Assembly (NCBI GenBank): GCA_022605955.1 | Contig: JAKCOZ010000032.1 | Location: forward strand, 6,758,001-6,822,000 | From: Rallus limicola | Lineage: Eukaryota; Chordata; Aves; Gruiformes; Rallidae | Length of the DNA: 64,000 nt | Direction of reading: 5' to 3' | Part shown: piece by piece, positions 11,158-24,830 of the stretch | How positions within the stretch are numbered: the stretch's first letter is position 1 | Layout of the letters: each line of letters starts with the position of its first letter | Position numbers and translations under genes: made by a program | The notes under the pieces: generated by a model | Told to the model about the DNA's origin: nothing | What the model saw: only the letters and a program-made list of their open reading frames with translations | Database searches by the model: none

Positions 11158-13707
11158 CTGTGGAAAGAAAGAATCTGTTCTATTCTTCAGATGCCAGGAG
11201 TCAAAAAGGCAGAAAAACTAAAGCTTTCTTGCAGCATGGACCTTGTAAGACCTCCACTTAGATAGGTTAGCCCAAATTTCAAAACAGAAGGAATGAATAT
11301 CATCATCCCTAATGAAGAAACTATTATGTTTGTTATTCTTATTTATCTAAGAGAAAAATTGCACCAACTCCAGGTGGTGTTTAGAGTGACCAAAGACTGT
11401 TCTTCCTTCCTGACGATACCCATTCTGTGGAAGGAGTGTTCAGTGATTGGACAAAGAGCAGTAAGGAATTAAAAATGTATATTTAAAATATTTTAAAAAA
11501 TTAATTTTAAAAAAGTGTTTAAAGATCTTAAAATTATTTTCAAATTTTATAATAACAATAATCATAATCACCATGATCATCCCTCAAGTCTGGCAGCTGG
11601 GAAGGAAGGGAATACCCCTTGTGTAACAAACACCACGGGCTGTCACACTGGCAGCTGTGTTTGTCTAGTGCTAAACTGGCACTTGAGGCAGAATGGGGCT
11701 TCCCTGATCCTCTGCTCAGTTCAGTCTCTCTGGTGCACATGATGCCCTCACTGCATCTCCACTGCTCAGTTGCCTCACAGCCTTGTTTGAGACACAGCAC
11801 AGCACACCACCAGCAGCAAGAACACTACAGTTAGATTTAATTGTAGCTATTTGTTGTAGTTCTGATATCACAGCAAGCATGTAGCTCAAATGACTGCACT
11901 TGCCCCAAAGTATGTAAAAATAGTTTTTAACAGTGTCTTTTACTAATAGCTCCATGACAAAGTTACACAACAACAAAGCAAGCATTACTTCTTGTTAATG
12001 AAAACAAAGAGACTGCTTCTATTCTCTGATTTAAACAGCCCTGGAGCGTGCACGTGTTATCACATCAATGTTAATGACAAGGTACTGCATCTCTGTAGAC
12101 GACTGCTAATTGCTTTTGATGTAATAAACTGATTATTCAGTATCTTGGCAACTTTAAAAAAAAAATTAACCTTATTTGATATGCCACTCTACAAAGTGTA
12201 CCAGTTCTAATACATGATCTCTAAGAGAAGAGGTGCTTTACACCATTAAGAGAAAGGTCTTTGTCAGAATAGCTAATAGACTATTTTGCGTAACGCTGAA
12301 AATCCCTGTGATATTTGGTATCAAACCTGGTTTAGGGGTATGAGAAAAATCCCACAACACATCCCACAGAACAGCCTGCTTCTATGATTTGCCTCAAACT
12401 GCACTGCTTTGACAAAGAATCAGGAACCAACTCTGAAACAGCAAATTTCCAGGGGCTCTGTCTCCTGAAAGCAAGCACACGGCATGGTACGGAAAGAAGT
12501 AAATACGTAAATATTATATAAAGGCCTACACTTGGGGGACAGGAACATTGAGCTTACACTGCAACAATTATGCATTAATAAACCTATATAATCCATTGTT
12601 TTTATATGGTTTTATCTCTTAAGAGATACCAACATATTGCCAGGTGCAAGTTCTACTACATTTAGTATTCTAAGCAGAATAGCGATACACCATTTCCTAG
12701 TGTATTTAGTCCTATGCCATGTACAAAATCTGTCTATAAGCAGACCCACAGTTCAAAGTGCTTGTTAATACACAGCAATCATTTCAAAAGTTTCCAGTGA
12801 GCTTACACTTGTCTACTGGCTGCTTGTGAGTTTAGCTGCTAGTAAAATCATTGAAAATTCTGGTGCTAAAATAAAAAGCACCAGAATTTTCTTCCTGTAT
12901 TATTTCTTCCTGTTACTATTAAGTAAATATTTAATATAGAAATTTTAAAGCTCATTATTTGGCTACGTCTATTCAGCTGTTGCAATTCTGAAGGGTAGTA
13001 TGAGCTTTTTGAGGCCCTGGTTATTTCAGGAAAATGAAGTCAAAATAATAAATCATCCATGTGGGATGGTTTTACTGGAAATCTGGAAGATTTTCTTTTA
13101 TTCTCTTGGCTATCTTTGACTTGGTTCCTTCCCAGCCAATGGAGAGAAAGACTGATCTCCAGCAGTAAAGCTTCTGGTCTGCTCTCAACGGTCTTAACAC
13201 ATTGTTTGCTATTCACACCCTGGGTGTTTCAGCATATGCAGTCCTGACTTGCTTTGAACCTGATCATCTTTATCAATCCAATTGCTAAATGACAAGTCTC
13301 TGGCCAGATGGTTGCAGCAGTAACTCAGTGTTGTAATAATGAATTTTAAAGGCTTTCTGTGTGTAAACATCCGTGTATTCTGCATGGAGATCAGATGGTG
13401 ATTAACAGGAAACAAGGATGTATCACATACACTGAAACTCTACTCTACAAAAATCATCTCATTGAGTGCACAGGTAAAAATGTAACTTCAAACCCTCAGC
13501 CTTCTCCCAGCCAGTTCACTGCTGGTCCCATTCAAGATACACAGCTCACACACCACTGAGTTTAGCCCTGAACAAATAGAACCTGCTCTTGGTGTGCACT
13601 CATAGAGACTGAAAGGAGAACTTGAAAACCAGTAGTTTCCCAACAAAAATTCCATTTCAGGACATTTGCAGGTTCTGAAATGAACACAAGATTCCCATAA
13701 AACATAC
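11158..13707 (-). other. Last intron of the unknown gene
   Basis: About 2.5 kb between the two 3'-most exons. It contains a perfect 15-bp inverted repeat at 12853-12891 and no recognised transposable element. Open frames here (11515-11985, both strands) overlap each other and look random. Confidence 0.45.
12853..12891. repeat. Perfect 15-bp inverted repeat with 9-base loop
   Basis: GAAAATTCTGGTGCT at 12853-12867 is exactly repeated in inverse at 12877-12891 around the loop AAAATAAAA. A transcript of either strand would form a 15-bp stem. It lies inside an intron of the minus-strand gene. Confidence 0.85.
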
Positions 13708-13798
13708 CTGACTCCTTGTCCAGCCCTACTTTGGGTACAGGAAAGGACAATTCAACATAGTGCTGCATTTCCTCCTGACAGTCTCCATCTCCCTTGTC
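13708..13798 (-). CDS. Penultimate coding exon of the unknown gene
   Basis: Ninety-one nt. The donor is GAGTCAG/GTATGT at 13707, close to consensus; the acceptor is ACATCCTACCTGACAG at 13799 onward. Only the frame starting GAC (phase 0) is considered; it reads DKGDGDCQEEMQHYVELSFP then VPKVGLDKES and ends in phase 1. The last base plus AT of the next exon makes a codon for D, joining ...DKES-D-TFQVRF. The exon is acidic then beta-strand-like. Family not recognised. Confidence 0.65.
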
Positions 13799-15498
13799 CT
13801 GTCAGGTAGGATGTGTTGCAGGGCCTATACATCTCCTGCATCATCTCAGCAGCTGAGGTGAAAGCAGCTTCTTTTGAGAAAACTGTGCTAACATTTTACA
13901 AACACCAGAATTCATATAATTCTCACCCCCTTCTCCATTTCACAAGACTAACATTCACTCAGCACTCCTCCCTGACATGATCTCTGCAAGCTTAAGGTGA
14001 GAAAAATCACAATTCCTCCAAAATCTAAGAATTTCCTGGCAAACAGAACCACCACACTGCCATTTGTCATTTTTCTGTAAAACAGCATATTGACTTTGTG
14101 TTTGGGTTTTTTTTCCCTAACTATAAATAAAGGATTTGTGAGATTTATGGTAATACTTTTTACAAATAAATACAAATTGCATAGTACTGATAATTACAGA
14201 AGGCTTTACCTTACATAAAGAGAAAGTGTTTCTCTAGCCACTCATGGTATAAATGGCCCACAAATGATATTTCTGTGCATTTACCCTGAAAAGGCATCCT
14301 TCTGCAATGTGCAGTGTCCCTCATTTACTAGCATTATGTTCTATACCTCTCTGCATTTTGCTTTCCTCCCCCCTTAAAGAAGCACAGATAAATTAAGTGA
14401 CATCTGCTGTTCACTAGAAGATGGATTCCTGCTTCAATATGGTGTTTGCTTCACGACTTTCTTTGAGGTAACTGAGCTCTACTTTGCAAGCCTTATGCCT
14501 CCTTCTTTGAGAAACTGCCCAAATTTTAAAAAGGCAAAGAAACAGGGAATCAGTCTCAAATGGATTCCAGTAGGGCAAGTGAGGCTTGTTTATCATTTTG
14601 GAGAACAAATCAGAATCATGTTTGTACTTAAGAGTCATTCCTTCTTCATGAAGGGACACAGCAAAGAAAATGTACCTATGTCCAACTACTGATGATCTTC
14701 TCTTCCAGCTTCTGGTGGAAGACACACTGCACAGACACAAGCTGCAGATTATAAGGACAATTAATTTCTGGTAACTAATGTAGATACCTCACTGATAGCA
14801 AGTAGACACGTGTGCCAGGGTCTCTCTATAGAAAACAGACACATCTGCATTCAGCTCTCTTGCTTGAACTATCTGTATGCATTGGAAACGTGCTGAATTA
14901 TCCAACACAAGTGTCTGTTTCTCTTGCCAACAGTAAGGAAAACCTGATCAACTCTCTGAGGCTGGGGCTCTGACTTTCACAAGGCTAAAGGTAAGCTATT
15001 GTGCCACAGGTAAGACCACAGCGAGGCATTAGAAGAAAAGGGCTCTCTGTTGTGTCCCCTCTTGTGGTAGAAAGAAGCCTAGAAACAGAGAAAACACATG
15101 GCACATCAGGAGAAAGAGTAGACAGCTGAGAAGAACACTTCCAGATTGGTTTGGACCCTGCTATTTTCAAAAACACCACAATACATGATTTCAAATAGAT
15201 ATGGCTAAAATATATGGCTAGAAAGGTAACAGGGAAATAGGTGTGAAAAAGCAAAAGAGAATGGGGTGCAAAGCCAGGAACATGCAGAGCAGGAAGGGAA
15301 AACTGCCTTTAGGGCAGTTTATTTAGATCAAAGAGAATAAAAACAAACCCAGAAGAGATCAAAGAGGATATGTCCTCAAAGAACTAGAAAAGGTAGAACA
15401 GAGTAAGACAGCTATTTGGGGAGATCTTAACACTCCATATGGACCAAAGGAAGGACTTCAGAAGAGAGTGCTACTGAAGAAAGCAGATCAGCATAAAT

Positions 15499-16190
15499 TG
15501 AGCATATCCTCAGGAAGTTTGCTGATGATACCGAGCTGTGTGGAACAGCTGACCTGCTGGAAGGAAGGGATGCCATCCAGAGGGACCCTGACAGGCTTGA
15601 GAGGTGAGCCCCTAGCAGCCCTGAGGAGAAGGACTTGGGGATGTAGGTGGATGACAAAAGCTGGACATGACCTGGCAATGTACACTTGCAGCCCAGGAAG
15701 CCAACCATATCCTGGGCTGTATCAACAGAAACCTGGCTATCAGGTCGATGGAGGTGATCCTCCCTCTCTACTCCTGGAGTATCAGCTCTGGGGCCCCCAA
15801 CGTAAGAAGGACATGGAGCCGTTGCAGTGAGTCCAGAGGAGGACCATGAAGATCACTAGAGGGCTGGAGCACCTCTCCTGTGAAGACAGGCTGAGGGAAT
15901 TGGGGCTGGTCAGCCTGGAGAAGAGAAGGCTCCAGGGAGACCGTTCAGCAGCCTGCCAGTACCAAAGTGGAACGGTTTTAGGGTGAAAAAGAGTAGGGTT
16001 AGATGAGATGTAAGGAAGAATTTCTTCCCTGTGAGGGCGGTGAGGCCCTGGCACAGGCTGTTCAAGGCCAGGTTGGACGGGGCTTTGGGCACCATGGGCC
16101 AGTGGAGGGTGTCCCTGCCCATGGCAGGGCATTGGGACTGGAATGGCTTTAAGGTCTTTTCCAACCCAGTCTATTCTATGCATCTATGAT
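15499..16190 (+). mobile_element. CR1 LINE, 3' end
   Basis: About 690 bp, sense orientation, antisense to the host gene. It begins within the CR1 ORF2 block that reads AAGTTTGCTGATGATACC on the DNA, continues through the GGAGCACCTCTCCTGTGAAG and CTGGAGAAGAGAAGGCTCC blocks, has an internal deletion near 15950-16010, and ends TATTCTATGCATCTATGAT. Several frames overlap across it, showing decay. Confidence 0.88.
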
Positions 16191-19100
16191 AAATAATAGA
16201 GAATGAAGTTACACAGGGTAGAAAAAAAAAAAGGGATAGCTCCAACAAGCAGAGGCAATTCTTCTGGATTCAGCAGGAGGACTGTGTAATGAGCTGGAAA
16301 GCTCCTGCTAGTGCCAACCCAGCTAGGTGGTGTCAAATTAATACAGAGAAAACATGAGACAATTATGAGCTCTTTGAGCAAGCATTTTTAATTTGCTTGT
16401 TCTCATTAATAAGCAAGACAGTTCCTGCACTCAAAGAACTGCTTTGCTGTACTTATCAAGATGTGAACTAGGATAGCAATGTCTTCCATTTAAACACACA
16501 GGCTCTTCAGATGCACACAAGGCCTCGTGCTCCTGAAAACACGCCTCCTTTTTCTCAGCTGCACTTGCTGATCTAAAAGAAGATATTCTCTACACAAACT
16601 TTGAGTAACTTGTCAATTCTGAACTTCAGAAAATCTAAACTGACATCACAAAACGATACTCTGAAAGGCATTTGCAGTTGGAACAGTCAAAGTCATCCAA
16701 GGGCTAGCAGAGAAATTCAGTCTTTTACATTACCTCCTACTACAGCTACGTGCTTGTTACTAAGACCTGGACCATGCTATGGTCCACTAACACTATGGCT
16801 TCAGTCCTGATTATTTTTTACAAGTATGATTTGTGGCCTTAAATGTTACACTCTTTCTACTAGCTTAGGTTCTAAAACACTACCACAGCCAATCAACTCA
16901 CTTCAAGTTTGGTCCTGGTCACATATTCTGCCATCACCTACCGTTGTTACGTTCCCAGTGTCCCTTTCTGGCAACACTTACACAAGCACTGAAGCCTCCT
17001 TCTGCTGGATCCTGTTTTATGAAGGTGCCCATCTAATAATATTCTTTTAATCTAACACAGTATAGCGATTTGTAAGATTACAGCCCTGAACAGAATGATT
17101 ATATATTACGTACATTTTTCTTTCCCCCAAGACTTTTGCAACCTTGGAGGACAGGAAGGAATAGATTGAAAAACCCAATAAACTAATGAAGGCAGAGTGT
17201 AAGGTATACATACATTTTTGCATTAAATGATTTTTAAGTACAAGCCAGTAAAAGCATACTACAGGTGGAATTTAGGCTGTAAATAACCATTAATTGCCCA
17301 GATGATCTTTTTACAGTTTTTTCTGGAGAAATTGATTTTTGCTAAGCTGTGTGAGTACAGAAATACACATTTAAAGAATAATGAACTGAATAGGAGAACT
17401 ACAAATAATAAAATCCAGCTAATTTAGGAATTTTTGTAAAGCATCCTTGGAAATGCAGTAGCATTCTGCTCTCCCACTGCTGAAAGCAAGAAGCGATCAT
17501 AATTCATTAATGAAGAGCACCAATACCATTAGCTTCCACCCAGAGTACCTGCAGTCTTTATTAGTGTGACTTGGTCCCTGTCCTGGGTTCCTCTCAGAGA
17601 GTTTGCTTTCAGTTTGCAGTGCTATGACAGTACCATATGTGACCAAAGCTCCATTGTAAAGCTCCTGTAGGTACACAGAGTAGGGGACTTCCTTGAAGTG
17701 CCCTAAACACTTTAGAATCTAAACCTCAAATGAAGGTTAAAAAGAAGTATATCAAGTAACATCTCCAATGTCACAGACCATATCAGCACCAAAACAAAGC
17801 CTAAGCAAGGCCCTTTTAAATATTCTGTTACCATTACTGTACTACCTACCCACAGGTAGTAGAAGAGTGGATTCAACTTCCCCTGTAGGTCACTGCAAAG
17901 TCCACCACTATATGCAGTGTGTTTCATGCCTAGGTATCCAGCACTTTGTCTGGTGTTATCTCTGGTGTGATTACAGATGTCTCCCTGTTGAGTCATCATT
18001 AAACGAAGAGGAAACACTGTACAACTTGCTGTTATAAACAACAGTACTGTAAATGTTTCTTTATTTTTGGCTTTCAAATCATACCTTCCTTCATCTTTTG
18101 TTATTTCTTGGTGGTTCCACATTAAAAGTGTCTGAATTACAGTTTAATGGAAGAGGCAGCTCTAGTGGTAACTCATATGGCCAAGGTGATAAGGAAAGGG
18201 TCTCCTCCATCACAAGGTCTTTCCAGTTACATTTCCACATGGCAAGTATGCCTAGGCAACAAAATTACTTGTTCTTGTAGCATGCCTCATCTACATGACT
18301 TGCAAAGATGAGTGAGGTAAGTGCCTCAGAACTTCCTAACAGAAAAAAGAATGAATCAAATTTAAATTGTTACACAGGTAGAACTCTTGTCCCCTCCCTT
18401 TGGCAAACCCTGCAAGGTCTGTCTCACCCACTTCCCTTTACTCAACTCAAGCATCAGGACCTCGCTAACCTAAGAGGAGGAAATCTACTTGCACAGTTCC
18501 TGGAAAATAGGTGTGATCTGAACTGTAATCAGGCTGGGAGTGATGGTGTCTTTGCCAGCTGTTCAAGAACTCCTTGTTGTCACTGAGAGACTCCTTGATC
18601 CTTTTGTATCCGAGTGCAGTGTTCTCAGACAGCTTTCTTAATTTCCATCACCAAGAGCCATCAGCAGTAAGGGCACTTAGTTCTGATTTATCTGTCCTTT
18701 GTTTTCACCACAATTTTCTCTAGCATCAGCTGCTATCCCAGGAGCTTACATAGGTCTTAGGGAATTTAAAGAGGAAAAAAAATAACCTTACCTATTTTCA
18801 GTACTTCAGAAGAGTTGAGAACTTCTAAATTCCTTTTTCAGGTACCTAACCCAATCTTGCTACAGCCTACACAAAATTAAAGTACAATTGTATATGGCGT
18901 AGCATGCAGCTGTCCTTTTAAAAGTAGTTAGAAAGGCACTGACAGTAAAAAAAGTCATGTTTCTCTTGAAAAACAACAGCAGTCTCTCCTAAGAGGCCTG
19001 TGTCACCTGTATTAAGATTTGCAAGAAGAACACTGAATGAAATACATGGTATTCAGTCTGGGAGCATGAGATGAGATCATTCAGACAACTTGACAGCAAA

Positions 19101-22100
19101 AACTGCCCCCCTGACTTCAAACAGAGGAAATTTTTACATGTAGGAAGAGTTTTATGTGTTTAGTTAATAACACAAGCTAAAATTATGTATGTCTTTGCAT
19201 ACTAGAACAAAAAGGAGCAACTTGACACTGCAATCCAGAATATGGACTACCAGAGAAATGTACAACATGAAAGTAACAGCCATAGCTTGCAGCAAGTTAA
19301 AAACAGAAGCATCTGTCAAAAGCCATACAAAGACAGACTCAGACAGCAATAGAGGAATAAATCAGCAGAATGCTAAAAAGGAAATTAAGCAAAGAACACA
19401 TGGAAAGAACTCTGCAAGAGACCATTCTGAAAGCATGAGTCACATCAAAGTTGTTGGAAGCAAAAATCACTGTAATGGAAGTAGAGACATCTGATGTCAC
19501 AACTTCTTCCTCCTTTGGATTCCAATTTAGAGAGTCCTCTGTAACAGGCCTTATTTTAACTTGGTGGTAATTGAAAAGTTGAGGATTATCCTAAGGGGAA
19601 CACAGAAACCTTAAAAAAAGTTTGCATGTCTATTCCTTGTAGGGTATTTAGTTCTCAGCATCTTGGACTATGTGCAAAAGGTCAGATGAAGGTGATAGGA
19701 GCCCAGGGAAGAACAGCTGTCGGAAGGAATACTTGTTCTTGGATGCACTGAAAGAGGAGGAGGCTGAAAACTCAATGAAGAATGATAAAGAGGTTACACA
19801 AAACAAACTGCAGAATAGCAATTTTCATTCATAGCCTGGAGAAGATGAGTAGTGTAAATCAAATGTTCTACAAGCAGGACAAAGACAGAAGCAAAACCTA
19901 TAAGGGACAATGTCCCTAAGGCCAAGCACAGGGAAGTATCATAATAAGGCTAGTATTTTGGCTAACACTTCAGAGTGGTAATTACAAATGCAATCATTTG
20001 GAAAAGGGAATTCTGTAGAGAGGCAAAGTGAGTGCTACTGTGATTTAACAGAACTGGCTAGGGCTGGTTTGACACAGTGACCTAGCACAACAGTTTCCAT
20101 AACAATTCTAGTGATCCTACTTCAGCCAGAGAATGTTCTGTAAGAAAACGATCTTTCATGCTCAGTCCAAAGCAACAGGAAGGGTAAGTCCCTTTTCTGC
20201 TGTATCCCCATGTTTGCATTTTTGTGGCAGCACCATACTGCATGCTTATGTTCAATTTAGCACCCCCAAGATCCTGCTTCTCTAACACTGCTTCTTAGTC
20301 AGCATCCCCACAGTTCATGTTTTCCATTGCTGGTTTTTACTCTGAGTGAGAACATCTTTGCATTCATCTTGATTACATTTTACTCCATTCACATCTGCCT
20401 CTCTGTTATTCCTACAGCCTTCTCTGTCCACGTTCACAAACAGCACGCTGTCCTGGATTCATTTCTGTCAGCAAACATGACTGGTGCAATCATCATTCTT
20501 TCCTTCACTTGCTTTATTTTCTCACAACTGCTTTTTTGCCAAATTTTTCAACTAATGTACATATTGCTTCAGTACTTCATGGAAGTCATGTAACTCATTA
20601 AGTCTGTATCTATTAGATTTCCTATTTCCACTGAAAACATTCAAGTAAGCACACTCCAGGTGAGTTGCATTGTACACAGTCTATACCCAAACTCTGAAGT
20701 GCTACACAGCACTTCCTCAAATATATTATGTTTATATTTGGTTTATCAGTATTCTATCAGGTGTCTTTTTTTCTTCTTCCACCTTGGGAAATGTGAAAGT
20801 CTTATTTATCACCTTTAAAAAAAATTATTTTTAAGATCTGTACCCAGTTGTGACTGCAGCTTTTCATATATGCCACAGAGCATCAAATTGGTCTGCTGGA
20901 CACGTGCCCTCTTCCATTCTTCTTTGCCTCTTAATGTTCTTAATGAGTCCCAAAAAGATGACTGCCATCAATTCTGAAAGCTCTTTTGCCAGTCCTTGAT
21001 GAATTTTGCTATCTGCTATTTCTGCCTTTACACAGTGAAATTACAAAAGGCAGTGAAGCAACAAAGTCATACCTGGCAAATGCCAGTCACCGAGCAGCCA
21101 GGCTTGCTCCCCTGCTGCAGCACGGTTCAGAATGCAAAGGGATGAGGAGAGATTAGTGAGCAAAAAGGCCTCTCCTGTTAGAGACAGGAGAAAATGAAGC
21201 GGGTTTTGCCTTTAATGAAACTTCCAAACTTTTCCTTCCAGAGGCTTAGCCAATATTTTGGGAAAGGTATTTGGGTAAGGGAAGAATCCTCTTTTTCAAA
21301 CTCTCTCCAAACATTGTCTGTATGCAGGCAATCATTTACATTTATTTCTTTTTTAAAGAGGTACTACACTAGCCTGTAAGCTTCTTGAGGAAAGAAAAGT
21401 TGGATCACTATGTTGGAAAGAGAATTATCAGAACTCAGCAAAGAAAGGAGTAACTGGTTAATGTTACCACACTTCCTTTTAGCACACCAAAATATTACTA
21501 CTACACAAGAAACAAAAGTCACAGTAAAAGGAAGCTGTAGATTCTAAGGATTGAATTTAAGCTTCAGAAATGTTTATTGCCTTGTATCTCCTTAATGAAC
21601 TGGATTTTCCTCTTTAAAAAACTGAAGCATATAAAGTGCATATTTGACAACTAGCTGTTGGCTTCAGGACAAGGTTCTACAGAACTGCAGCCTGGGCTAT
21701 ATGAAAGACTTGGACTGAGAATACCTCAATTCACTGTAACAAGCAGAAGAGTACAGCAATATTCTCTTAGAGCCATATTCTATTCTCTGGTGCATTAATA
21801 CACATATGGATCAAACTTTAAGAGGCTGCTCATTCTTCCTACTGCAAATTGCCTGAGAAAATTTATTCCTGCTATTCAAGAATGTTAAGCAGCCTCCCCA
21901 ACCAATCACACAAAAACATGGGCTGAAACATGAAAATGTATTAATGTCTTCACTTTTACTTCCTTGCTGAGTATATACACTTAAATAAAAAGAAAGTTTG
22001 CACCATTTCACAACAATGAATCATATGGAGGTTTTGGGGGCTTTTCCCCCACATATCAATTCTTCCTAAACTAAGCAGCAATTTTTAAGTGTTAGGAAAA

Positions 22101-22820
22101 CTTCTAAACTTACATTTTTAATCTCTCACTTGCAGAAGATGACTTTTTTCTTTTCCAATATTCTTTTCACTTGCCTATTAGTTAGCTTTCCAAAGATGTG
22201 AATCTGACCAGAACACAGTATTCTATTTTAAAGGCAATTTTAAAGTCTCACTGCCTTTTTCACCCTTTGCAAACTAGTTTAGCACTAGAGTTGTGGAGCC
22301 CAAGGGATGACGTTCACGTGTAATTCAAGAATTTAATGTTTACCACACATTTTAAATATTAGAGTTTGGGGACTCAACTAAACAAGGCTTATAGAATGGA
22401 ATTCCCAAAATTGGTCTTATCCAAATTAAATTTTATGTAAGGTTGGGCAATTTTGACAGCATTTCCAGATCACTGAGAATTTACAATCTTGTCATACTGG
22501 CGTTTCTCATAACGTCATCTATCTAGATAAAAGGAAAACAGCCTTTTAATTCTGGAAAGTTATAAACAATGTATGGTTCCAATCCACCTACAAATACATT
22601 TTACTGAAGCTGTTTCTCAAGATCTCTTCATGGTTAACAGAATCTCAGATTAATCCTTTTGAGTGAATCTTAACACTCCACTGGTAACTGATCAGCTGTC
22701 TCCCAATTGGTACTGCAAGGTGAGATCTAGGCAGCCATCTAGCTTTCATGAACAACATGGAAGGTATTTTAGTTAAGCTGTAGAGAAAAGGTAGGCTTCT
22801 ACAAGAGCATCCTGATGTGT

Positions 22821-23423
22821 TGTCGTGGTTTTGCCCCAGCTGAGAGCCAAGCACCATGCAGCTGCTTGTTCTTCACAAGGGAGGTGGGGGGGAAGTTGAA
22901 GGAAGGTGGAGAGGAAAGGAAAGGGGGAAAAAAACCCAAACCAAGGAACCAAAACCTTATGGGTTGGGATAAGGAGAGTTCACTGGAATAGCAGAAAGAT
23001 AGATATAACAATAGTAACAGGACTTTATAGCAAAATATGTGAACCTGGTGATACACAATGCAGTGTCTCACCGAACCCCACAGCTCCAGCTGTACAGTTC
23101 TGAGCCGTCCCAAAAACTGGACTGTCCCCAAAACCACTGACCTGGAGCTGCCTGCTCCTCCTCCACCAGCCCCCCTTTACACTGAGCATGATGTAATTGG
23201 CATGGAATACCCCCTTTGGCTAGTTCAGGTCACCTGTCCTCTGGCTGTATCCCCTCCCTTCTTGCTATCGGGGAAACACGAACAACTGAAAAGTCCTGGA
23301 TTGCTTGGCAACAACTAGAAACATCAGGGTGTTACCAGCACTGCTCCCATCCCAACCCCCAAACACAGCATTCCATCCCCTATTAGAAAAGAAATTAACT
23401 CCATCCTAGCCCAAACCAGGACA
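22821..23423 (-). mobile_element. LTR of an avian endogenous retrovirus (older, divergent copy)
   Basis: About 603 bp with TG...CA ends (plus strand begins TGTCGTGGTTTTGCCCC and ends AAACCAGGACA). It shares the layout of the 568-bp LTRs but differs throughout and has extra sequence near 23240-23320. The imperfect 5-bp target duplication is TGTGT (22816-22820) versus TGGGT (23424-23428). Its greater divergence suggests an earlier insertion than copies 1-3. No internal retroviral sequence is attached. Confidence 0.85.
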
Positions 23424-24510
23424 TGGGTAAAGAGAGAAGTGAATTTATACTTCATTCTTAGGCCAGTGATTTGCAGAATGTCATCCTAGAAGGAGTGGTC
23501 AGCTTCTGAAGTTGCTGGGCCAGAGAAAAAAAGGGTAAATGAGTCTGCACTGAATTGAAAATAGCAAATGAGTAGACATTTAGTTAGTCTGGAGAAAAGT
23601 GTGCAGAGAGCAACCAAGTAAACCAGAAAAATGTCAACAAATTTCTGATAAACTATGGTATAAATTCATACAAGGACAGGCTACTAGGCATCACAGTCCC
23701 TTCTACACAGTTTCATTATTTTTCTCTTGGAAATGGTTCCCAAACATAACTGGCAAGTCTGTTGCATTGCTCTCCCTATTGCAAAACATGAATTATCCTT
23801 GCTTAATGCCCAAATCTAACACACCGTATTCACACCCCGTTCCCAGTGTCTCTGGTAATACTAGTTATAAGTGCAAGGACTTCTAGGAGGAAAAATTGTG
23901 GGACAATGCTCCCAGGTTGAAGAAATAGCATACTGCATTTCAGGAACCAGAGACACCCACCTCACTACCTGCTCAATCATAACATACAGGAGCATATATT
24001 CTTACATCCAGGGCACATGTGAGGTTGTGCATTCAGCCTCAACTTTCAAATGTCTCCATGGAAGTTACTGCAATGTACAAAAGTAATGTTGGATAAATGG
24101 GGGGGTGTGTGTGTTTCACTTAATTTAAATAAAATTCCCCATGAAATTTTGAGTCCAGAAAAAAGTTAAGATAGACTTATGTAGAGAGGCTCAGGGCAGG
24201 TAAAAAACCCAACTTGTGCTTTGTTCAATGCACAGAAATGAGCTCAGTTAGAGCACAGTAACTCACATCACTCAGATGTTCTATTTCTTTCTCTTCTCAG
24301 CTGTTGTTAGGGCCTGTAAAACTCACAGTGACCCTAAACTTCCCATGCCTTTCAGACCTTACGACACCAAGTGGTACCTATAATTTAATACACAAATTAT
24401 CACTTCAGTAAAAGATCTCAGTGTTTAACTTGAATACATTAGCATTACTCAGTTATTCATGAATTCCACAATCAAATGCATTCACCACTACTCACACTTG
24501 TGGCTGTGTA

Positions 24511-24668
24511 GTGCTGGTTTTTGCTGGGATAGAGTTAATTTTTTCAGAGTAGTAAGTAGAGGCTGTGTTTTAGATTTGTGTTGAAAACAGCGTGGGTAAT
24601 AGAGAGATGTTTTTGTTACTGATGAACAGTGCCATGGCCTTTTCTGCTTCCACCACCCCAGCATGCCA
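24511..24668 (+). mobile_element. 5' fragment of an avian ERV LTR
   Basis: The sequence GTGCTGGTTTTTGCTGGGAT followed by AGAGTTAATTTTTTC, the GGCTGTGTTTTAGATTTGTG block and GAACAGTGCCATGGCC match the first part of the LTR at 32980-33582, in plus orientation. It stops near 24668, where a CR1 3' end begins. The remainder of the LTR is missing. Confidence 0.8.
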
Positions 24669-24672
24669 AGAG

Positions 24673-24830
24673 AGAAGGTAGATGCCCCATCCCTGGAAAC
24701 ATTCAAAGTCAGTTTGGACTGGGCTCTGAGCAGCCTGATCCAGTTGAAGACGTCCTTGCTTGTTCTTGGGGCCTTGGACTAGATGACCTTTGAAGGCCTG
24801 ATCCAACAAAACCATTCTATGCTTCGGTGC
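24673..24830 (+). mobile_element. CR1 LINE, short 3' end
   Basis: About 158 bp. The block GATGCCCCATCCCTGGAAAC, the GGGCTCTGAGCAGCCTGATC block and GGACTAGATGACC are CR1 3' untranslated landmarks, followed by a decayed terminus ACCATTCTATGC. It abuts the truncated LTR fragment on its 5' side, so the CR1 probably inserted into, or was joined by deletion to, that LTR. Confidence 0.83.

Noticed and set aside
14414..14740. 108-residue minus-strand frame in the large intron
   Set aside because: Reasonable-looking composition, but no acceptor/donor pair that keeps phase with the flanking exons.
18302..18320. ATGAGTGAG/GTAAGT donor-like site on the plus strand
   Set aside because: The implied exon is about 36 bp with no partner; probably chance.
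18786..18840. Minus-strand stretch ending ATAG/GTAAGG, open as KRNLEVLNSSEVLKI
   Set aside because: No good acceptor, and its phase does not fit between the exons at 28733 and 13708.
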